A stretch of DNA of 38,404 nt. Source: Candidatus Marinamargulisbacteria bacterium SCGC AG-343-D04 (GTDB lineage: Bacteria > Margulisbacteria > Marinamargulisbacteria > GCA-2716485 > GCA-002719695). The stretch lies in assembly GCA_003265885.1 (NCBI GenBank), contig QFBQ01000011.1:1-38404 (forward strand). Reading direction: 5' to 3'. Shown piece after piece: positions 33,701-38,404 of the stretch. Numbering within the stretch: position 1 is the stretch's first letter; each line of letters begins with the position of its first letter. The notes below the pieces were generated by a model. The model was not told the DNA's origin. It was given only the letters and a program-made list of their open reading frames with translations, and made no database searches. The position numbers and the translations under genes were made by a program.

Positions 33701-35131
33701 GGAGGATTGGTTGGTATTGGTACGTCTAGTCCAGAAGGATTATTGCATGTTGTTGAGGATGAGGCTCTGCAAGCTGATTCGTTGTTTAAAGTTGAGAATT
33801 CTGACAATGAGGTTGTTTTTATAGTGAGTAGGAATGGACAGGTGGGAGTTGGGAGAGATGATATGAAGGCTCAATTACATGTTAAAAATTTAAATGCGGG
33901 TCAAGATATTTTTAGATTAGATAATAGTGCTGGGGTTTCTCAGTTTGTAGTTAAGGAGTCTGGGAATGTAGGAATTGGACTTTCAGGTCCTTCTGAAAAA
34001 TTACATGTTGCAGGAGCTGTCTCGGCGAATATCGGTTATTTTCGGGAGGTTAGTACTAATTTGTTAACTGTTGGAGATAATGTGTTTAGTTTGAAGTCTG
34101 ATGGTTCGATGGCTATTGGGACGGATAATATGAATTTGGCTAGTGTGTTTGTGTATAAAGAATTGGATGAAACGGTTACGAACCCATTTACTTTAGAAAA
34201 ATTGCAGGTTCTTATAAAAGGACGGGAATCAGGTTTAACTGAGTCTGGCGAATATATATTTAATTTTAGGAAGGATATCACTGGATTAGATGTTAATCTT
34301 TCTTCTAATTCTGCAACGGATATTTTGGGAGATGGGAGTACAACTAATACTGCTAAAGGGATTAATGTTGATTTGACTGGAACTCAAATTGATACAAATG
34401 CTACCGCTTATGGAATGTATGTTGATGTGGGAAATCTTCCGGGAACTAGGTATGCGGCTGTTTTTAAAGGAAATGTTGGGATTTCTACAAGCAATCCTAC
34501 TCATGAACTTGTAGTGAGCGGATCTATTTCGGCCAAGGGTTTAATTTTATCAGGAGATCTTGAAGCTGGTGATGTTACACTTAATACAATGTTTTCAAAT
34601 GGGGATGTGTCTATCAATGGTGGACTTCAAGTGGATACATTAGTTGCAGATGTTGTTTCAGCTAATGAGATTCTTGTTTTGGGGGAAGTTAATATTGAAA
34701 CAGCTTCATTTACATTTGTTACAGTGAATAATCGTTTACTTGCTGCGAATGGTGGTATAGGAATAGTAGAAAGTGATTCTCGCTTAAATGACTATGATTT
34801 TGTAGTATCGGGAAATAGTATTTTTGTTGGTGATGTTACTATTGAAGATACATTGAAGGTTAATGAGATTTCATCTAATGAAGTTGTTATTACAGTTAAT
34901 AATTCTATGCTAGTTTCAGGTTTTGTGTCGGCTTCAAGGGTTGGGGCACACAGTATATCTTTTATTCCTACGGACAATACTGGAACTGTTTTAGCTCGTG
35001 GAGAATTGTTTGTTAAGAGTGGCACGGAGGACTTGTTTTATAAAAAACCAGGCCTTAGAAGTTCAGATGCAAATTTATTAAATTTAACGTCCGTTTATAG
35101 GGGGGGGGGCTGGACGTATTCCTTATTATAA
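27734..35131 (+). CDS. Giant fibre protein 2, 5' part (frame broken at a G10 tract)
   Basis: The frame of 2,465 residues begins at GTG with a signal peptide ending ...CVCLA/DV. An N-terminal domain (about 30-130) closes with FPISSVPYAIHADTAEY, a motif known from bacterial tail-fibre-like exported proteins. More than 20 clear repeats of G.VGIGT..P...L.V.G follow, for example GNVGIGTDIPAGKLDVNG. A clear YadA-head segment lies at about 611-676, modules like KGIDLSL...GLYVDV...KYAAIFQGG recur, and there is an unusual short-period tract at 32221-32520. The frame ends after the G10 tract at 35100-35109. With nine G it continues as RGGAGRIPYYNLSTG to the right edge. The product is probably a trimeric surface fibre, paralogous to giant 1; phage-derived ancestry is possible, but the signal peptide argues for a cellular role. 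Confidence 0.87.
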   Translation: MNMMSVYRRFFMSLLTFLFTCFACVCLADVTPQSISFEVVLSTQQTGRLQGEKNVQIFIGPQETVEDRPLWRYSFDKVSFVDGRASFILGWDGNPLKEEVLSNPNTVIFLEVDGLTTYFPISSVPYAIHADTAEYVDEVDASTIRGVFGTTLNIQADVHVVDDVGDTVFFVDHSSGKIGIATSNPNFDLDVNGRLNASEYFIDGESLESVFSWTRRGNILSYNSDDPINAPVRVGIGTDNPDATLEVIGTINANEYFVKGIELGKYYEDILVWKDDGEGNIFYSSDDKYSKIGIGLSENISERLEVSGSIRLSYSIQPRPRPGTIEFNSVLNDFIGYGFSDQSFSLTGVQVDEDVSISPGELAFWLDDRTITSTDNFVFKDGKLAVGTDNPTALLTIHGDGTKPFLDVKNKSGSVFFIDSTGNIGVHKSDPQFSLDILGVVDASSYLVSGEPLQSVFSTGTFWNLGNSDEHGTDLFYEHGNVGIGTQDPVNLLEIASLGEDVAITFDIDGTDLFSMGVKENLQDSFIISQGNDLEDPIFVFKDNVIGVGTDDPRATLHVSGNSGFLVEGGFDESSIINPTGNTSQLLFFPGKSVLRVGRFTGNQWKNDRLGIYSSAFGLDNVASGEYSFVGGGKSNVASGNYAFISGGLGNLAQGDYSFAGGYYAKALHDGTFVWADSTPTANFFKSTRPYQFLVRAFGGVGLNTNETAGSTFVVNRKSDGKILNLFSTADTSSPFVVNADGSVGINTLDTGESTLAVEGTVGIGTTEPKGVLHIKGDPQSSDYLMYVETVNFGTSVTPSVFVVTSTGNVGIGTDIPAGKLDVNGKIFSTGFVTVDPNDPNKLVQLQPNPGSPWLQNDAKTLTYYVSGKVGIGTATPNTLLELSNLNAQGNMPVIGYDLEGRGQFKSGLIRDSDNGVYFAVASSENFTEELAMFVVTQNSVVIGRGVTQSAFALDVSGDVVIDGKLSIGTTTIPTGYDVLVDGKLVVTTLNINGNDFKLRNSSWQNLPNSDPTILYLDPNVKVGIGTQAPQSALDVNGIVSVNVLFDATDSLTLGENADLNVDVLHLRDVGYSGSPPTFGRVLLNAAQSLTYISPGGDNIVISSPLQIAQDDGSGPLAFWATDTSIGVLPIFWNNETKVLSATSNVVFDNFLETSDGLVVSSSVQFRDDVGFVLNSTIDHKGDLGTIEDYTLAKMTMSINEDWGKQSEKVFIKGIDLSLVSDDESAQFLNNATAIGLYVDVTSINISAGENASKYAAIFQGGNVGIGVEDPAVALEVSGVVSANNFNLSGPLSVPQLTVDPDNYTLHVELNGVEAFVGIGTSSPQSSLDVHGEVSANNFIIRDELRATSMNIGANNNFVIDENGNIGIGTDAPEASFNIEKILSTAMTDPFIAEKINVEIDGVDREGQEFYFSQDVTGLKLSLETKENSFIKNNTVKGLEIDFSTLNVKSGGTVYGVYVDVGEDEFVSNRYAAIFDGGFVGIGLTNPEASLHVSGDIKVEGRLVLDGNLETSILTVNNLVVNRVASMNRVTINNLVVLDSVSVNRIIVEQMISADEAEFDGLEVQTITVNKMIARGISVNTGIKSQKISVLDSFSVGTSDFIPGAFYVSGNSQLDGGVFVQGEVSANVLNVNNNFVVSENGYVGIGTTDPKSFLHMISDSTDAFDISDINTWNAMKLGVTGDRANQTVGMIFSPQDTPSKSIGSAILAQSGSEGSSSSRLIFVTDPENALPRESMVISSEGFVGINNSNPNVELDVEGNGVFTGSVTVNGTLSVSDIQSSSRLTINARESINFENSVEFKDSVILSSSLAFTPTDPSVSMEDSSYGYLYMHTDNDLYFKKTDGLSVNITRPFIGVPGQIPFFNSEGSIRDSAPLKWNDTTKQIRIGSSNVLTRFELVTTFNSQVDGKVAAEKILVKFDDRSTVANSVFSGLDIVLESFPKFDGSNFSEAGRLGQDEIAIGLNVDMTDLIANSGAGASTFTGHKFAAVFNGGLVGIGTSSPEGLLHVVEDEALQADSLFKVENSDNEVVFIVSRNGQVGVGRDDMKAQLHVKNLNAGQDIFRLDNSAGVSQFVVKESGNVGIGLSGPSEKLHVAGAVSANIGYFREVSTNLLTVGDNVFSLKSDGSMAIGTDNMNLASVFVYKELDETVTNPFTLEKLQVLIKGRESGLTESGEYIFNFRKDITGLDVNLSSNSATDILGDGSTTNTAKGINVDLTGTQIDTNATAYGMYVDVGNLPGTRYAAVFKGNVGISTSNPTHELVVSGSISAKGLILSGDLEAGDVTLNTMFSNGDVSINGGLQVDTLVADVVSANEILVLGEVNIETASFTFVTVNNRLLAANGGIGIVESDSRLNDYDFVVSGNSIFVGDVTIEDTLKVNEISSNEVVITVNNSMLVSGFVSASRVGAHSISFIPTDNTGTVLARGELFVKSGTEDLFYKKPGLRSSDANLLNLTSVYRGGGWTYSLL
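28261..34540 (+). repeat. VGIGT..P / L.V.G fibre repeats of giant 2
   Basis: At least 24 copies of an 18-20 residue unit are seen in the upstream frame alone, among them VGIGTDNPDATLEVIG, VGIGTQDPVNLLEIAS, VGIGTTEPKGVLHIKG, VGIGTSSPQSSLDVHG and IGIGTDAPEASFNIEK; about eight more follow after the frameshift. Spacing varies from about 35 to over 150 residues, so these are motif repeats between variable modules and not a tandem array. Confidence 0.85.
29564..29762 (+). other. YadA-head repeats in giant 2
   Basis: Four consecutive units are easy to read: YSSAFGLDNVASGE, YSFVGGGKSNVASGN, YAFISGGLGNLAQGD, YSFAGGYYAKALHDGTFVW, followed by QFLVRAFGGVGLNT. This is the YadA-type head pattern, which forms trimeric beta rolls in adhesins. 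It sits at about residues 611-676, almost the same place as its counterpart in giant 1. Confidence 0.85.
35100..35109 (+). repeat. G10 homopolymer at the frameshift of giant 2
   Basis: Ten G between TTTATA and CTGGACG mark where giant 2 changes frame. As written the frame reads YRGGGWTYSLL and stops at 35131. With one G fewer it reads YRGGAGRIPYYN and stays open for the remaining 3.3 kb. The required shift is the same as in giant 1. Confidence 0.9.
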
Positions 35132-38100
35132 TTTAAGTACTGGAGTTGGGCTGGATTCAGGTTTTCCTCTTGCATGGTCTGGTTCTGGTTCAAGAACAAC
35201 GTTGACATTGGGGGATCAAGACCCTGCTAAGTCAACAGCTTTTGTTATTGAAAATAAGGTGTCAACTCAAACGAACTACGGGGGATCGGGGTATGCTGCA
35301 GTTAGTTTGAATATGTTAATAATGGATAGAGGCTCTTCATCGGGGGGCAAGGAATTTACAGGGATATCTATTGATTTTAATTCGGATAACTATGGAGGCA
35401 GTTCTGACGTAGGCGTGTTGGGAGCTGAGGAGGTTGCTTATGGGATCAAAGTTGATTTATCGGAGATGTTAGGGGAATATGCATTAGATGAAGGATCGCG
35501 TAATTCTCCTAGGAAGTATGCAGCTTTGTTTAAAGGTGGGATGGTTGGAGTTGGAACCACACAGCCAGAGGCTGCTTTACATATCAAATCAGAAACATAT
35601 TCTGATTGGTTTGATAACAACAATGATATTTTTAGAGTTGATTCTGATTTGACCCCCTTTTCTTTAGTGGTGAATTCTGAAGGACTTGTTGGTATTTCTG
35701 ATCCTAATCCAGATGCGTTGCTTTCTATAAAGGAGCCTTCGGGTTTTAACAATCTTCTTTTCTCTGTTTCTGATAACAGTGGAGGGGCTTATTTTTCTGT
35801 GACGGGGAATAAAGTGGCTATAGGGACAGATACTTTTTCTGGTAGTATGCTAACTGTTGCAGGAGATGCTTTATTTGAAAATAAAGGTGGCGATGATATT
35901 TTGTTTGTTGATGGTAGTAAAAAAAGTGTAGGATTAGGAACTACTGCTGTGGTAGCTACTTTAGATATTCGATCAACTTTGACTTCAGATCATCTTTTAC
36001 ATATTGGGAATGAGACACAAAGCTTTTTAAGTTTTAAGGATTCTAAATTAAGTGTAGGGAAATTTACGCAAGATGGAACAGCATTACCTTATAATTTAAA
36101 TGTTATTAATACTACTCCTGGGGGGGCGGCGCTGATTTTATCTTCTGATGCCCCTAAATTGGAAGCAGTAGTATTGCCAGATGAGCTTACTCAAGAAGGT
36201 GAATACGATGCCTATGGTTTATTATCTGTTAGAGAGTCTAACTATCTTTTTTCAGGTATTGTATCCAGTAATGAGTCTGTAGTTTTATTTGGAGGAGGGC
36301 TAGGTGGGTCGTTAGATGTTCGCTTTTCTGATAGCGATGGTCTGAGTACGGATATTATTACATTTTCAAATGAGGGTGTAGGAATTGGAGTGAGTAGAAA
36401 TATAGGGGCTTCTTTGCAAGTTTCTGCAAATGAAGGAGTAAGTAGCTCGTCATACCCTTTGTTATTGGTAGGAGAAAATAAATTGGTCGTTACAAGTAAA
36501 AATGTTGGAATTAATATACTTACGCCAGTCTCATCAGCGGCTTTAGACGTAAACGGAAATCTTATTGCGTCGTCATTTGAAGTGACGGATAAAGGTATAG
36601 AAGTTGTTTCGTTAAATGTTTTGGGGGTTATCTCTCTTCAAGATACGATTGCGAGGATTGATGAAGAACATTCTGCTACTAAAATTCATTTGAAGTTAGG
36701 TGAGGATTTGGCTGAGGATTTTAAAGGTCTGGATATTAAATTATCTTCAGGGGTTTCGCCTGGACCAGGAGGAGGTTCTGATGATGATCCATTTAAGATG
36801 GTTTATGGAGGTGCCGATGCTGTTGGATTGATGGTAGATATTTCTGATATTCAATCGGCTTCAACACGATTAGGGAATTACGGAGCATATAATTATGGTA
36901 ATAAGTATGCGGCTGTTTTTAAGGGAGGAGCTGTAGGGATAGGAGAGCTTACACCAGATTATCCGCTTCATGTTAGAGGTAATGGATTAGAAGTTTTGGC
37001 TGGGTTTGGAACTTCTCAGAGTGAGCTTGTTTTTAGAGATTATCAAGGAGGAGTTATTGGTTTAAATGTTATTAATAAGGCAAGTAATGCTGAGTTAGAG
37101 CATGTTGGGATTGTATTTAAGCCTGGAGAGGGTTCTACGTCTGGTTCACTTCAAGCTCCTGGTTTTGTAGGTGTTGGAACGACGAAACCTGATAAATCTC
37201 TAGTTGTTAATGGAGATATTAGATTGGGAATTACAAGTAAGTTAACCCAAACAGAGCATGGGAGATATGGAAGTAAATTGTTTTTTTCTGGAGGGCCTAA
37301 ATATGCGAATCAGGTTGATAGTGATAATGGGGATCAACTGTGGATGGCTAGATTTAACGAAAGGGCTAATCGATCTCAACTTCGTTTGAACTTTTCTTCT
37401 ATTGATTCCTGTGCAGATCAGACTATTATTGGTGTTCCTGATTGTAATGGAGGGATACTTGATGAAGGTGACCGTGGAAGTGGATATGATATGTTTGTAG
37501 TTGGGTATACAAAGAGTTCTGAATACCTTCCTGTACTTAAGGTTCAAAATGATTCTAAAGTTATGATCTGGGGAGATGAATCACGTGCTGCTGAGGCTAA
37601 TTTGCCAGATCAGAAAGCCGAGAGTACTTTACATGTTGTAAGTGATGCGGCAGGGCCCCCTGATGATTTACGCTCTTATGTAGCTACATTTGAAAATTCT
37701 AATACTGCTCCTGCAAATATTTTAAGTTTAGTATTGAACAACCCAACAGGGGCGAACTTAACACAAGATTCAAAGTTTGTAAGTTTTTTTGCAGGGACCA
37801 ATTTTCTTGGTGCTATAGAAGGGAATAGCTCTGGTGGAATTAGATATAAAACGAATGGAGCGGATTACGCAGAGTATTTAGAGAAGCGTCATAAAGAAGA
37901 AATATTTGAAATAGGAGATATTGTCGGTGTTATTAATGGGAAAATTTCACGGAATACTGAAGATGCTCAACAATTGATGGTTATTAGTGGAACGGCTGGT
38001 GTTGCGGGTAATTGGCCTGGAGAAGAGGATGAGTTTTTTGAACTGGTTGCCTTTTTTGGACAGGTACCAACAAAGGTTTCAGGGAAAGTTTCTGTAGGAG

Positions 38101-38404
38101 ATTATATTATTTCTTCAGGAAAGAATGACGGTGTTGGAGTTGCAGTTTCTTTTGATTCTCTTTCAATAGATCAACGAAATAAAATTGTTGGTCGTGCTTG
38201 GGAATCGTCGAAAAACGAGGGGGTTAAATCTATAAATACTGCAGTTGGTTTTGCATTTGGCGAACGTACTTTGGATGATGAAATACAGCAGATTCAGCAG
38301 TTAGAAGATCGTCTTCATTCTTTAGAAAAAGAGAGGCGAGATGTTATAGATAAGTATCAGAAAAAAATTGAAGCTCAATCACGAAAGATTGATAAACTAC
38401 TGTC
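35109..38404 (+). CDS. Giant fibre protein 2, 3' part (runs off the window)
   Basis: I translated this frame by hand from the G tract to the last base and met no stop. It continues giant 2 with MVGVGTTQPEAALHIKS, GAVGIGELTPDYPLHVRG and VGVGTTKPDKSLVVNG, plus two modules ending RKYAALFKGG and NKYAAVFKGG. A segment with a lone cysteine pair (SCADQTIIGVPDC) follows, then GADYAEYLEKRHKEEIFEIG (D3377 of the joined protein), GNWPGEEDEFFELVAFFGQV, and a coiled coil (EIQQIQQLEDRLHSLEKE) reaching the edge. There is no own start, signal or ribosome site, so it is the 3' part of the gene and not a new one. The joined protein has at least 3,556 residues. Only a few dozen residues are probably missing, judging by giant 1. 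Confidence 0.8.
37857..38404 (+). other. C-terminal DYAEY domain and coiled coil of giant 2
   Basis: This is the counterpart of the giant 1 C-terminus, cut by the window edge. It is preceded by SFFAGTNFLGAIEGNSSGGI, a linker type that also precedes DYAEY in giant 1 (SFLFRSAGST...GSIEGNENGHL). Conservation between two otherwise divergent giants shows that this end is under strong constraint, as expected for a folding or trimerisation domain. Confidence 0.6.

Noticed and set aside
33064..33807. A 247-residue open frame on the minus strand inside giant 2
   Set aside because: It lies wholly opposite clear fibre repeats, has a Ser/Pro/Asn-rich shadow composition and no recognisable motif or ribosome site; it is an antisense artefact of the plus-strand codon bias.
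12922..38404. A prophage tail module
   Set aside because: The giants resemble phage fibres, but they carry signal peptides, and the neighbours are envelope and housekeeping genes. No capsid, portal, terminase, tape-measure or baseplate gene is visible.

Overview
This window comes from an AT-rich bacterium that appears to have two membranes. Diderm signs are a lipoprotein with a clean lipobox, a small secretin, and a PorV/PorQ-like outer-membrane beta-barrel protein. It also has a two-subunit glycyl-tRNA synthetase (glyQ/glyS) and a yggS-sepF pair, an arrangement common in Firmicutes, Cyanobacteria and their relatives. A diderm that divides with SepF and carries giant tail-fibre-like proteins would fit a Margulisbacteria-like lineage. 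That placement is my inference; no 16S gene or ribosomal protein is present to test it.

Layout. Positions 1-240 hold a decayed copy of the end of a secretin gene. Positions 251-3471 (minus strand) hold a lipoprotein and, upstream of it, a compact set resembling PilN, PilO and a secretin. Positions 3521-8599 (plus strand) form a tight operon: yjbQ, a radical-SAM-like protein, glyQ, glyS and an enoyl-thioester reductase of the MECR type. Positions 8596-10512 (minus strand) hold yggS, sepF and mazG, overlapping or nearly so. From 10604 to the right edge everything is on the plus strand: a YdcF-like DUF218 protein, a secreted protein with a T9SS-sorting-like/FlgD-Ig-like C-terminus, a PorV/PorQ-like protein, giant fibre protein 1, a XerC/XerD-type recombinase and giant fibre protein 2.

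The most striking content is the last 25 kb. Two paralogous exported giants (about 4,595 aa, and at least 3,556 aa, once one frameshift in each is bridged) share one plan: signal peptide, an N-terminal domain ending near a PYAIHA/AYALRA motif, many VGIGT..P / L.V.G fibre repeats, a YadA-head-like segment near residues 610-680, modules ending in KYAAxFxGG, and a C-terminal DYAEYLEK domain followed by a coiled coil. The last part resembles the self-cleaving intramolecular chaperone domains of phage tail spikes and appendages. In both genes the frame is broken exactly at a long G tract (G9 at 22491-22499, G10 at 35100-35109), and in both, removing one G restores a long, homologous frame. A third long tract (G10 at 13547-13556) lies in frame near the start of giant 1. 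This looks like slipped-strand phase variation of very large surface fibres, switching the C-terminal chaperone region in or out of frame. Homopolymer sequencing error is the main competing explanation.

I saw no tRNA, rRNA, CRISPR array or insertion sequence. All similarity statements are from reading the translations; no searches were run.
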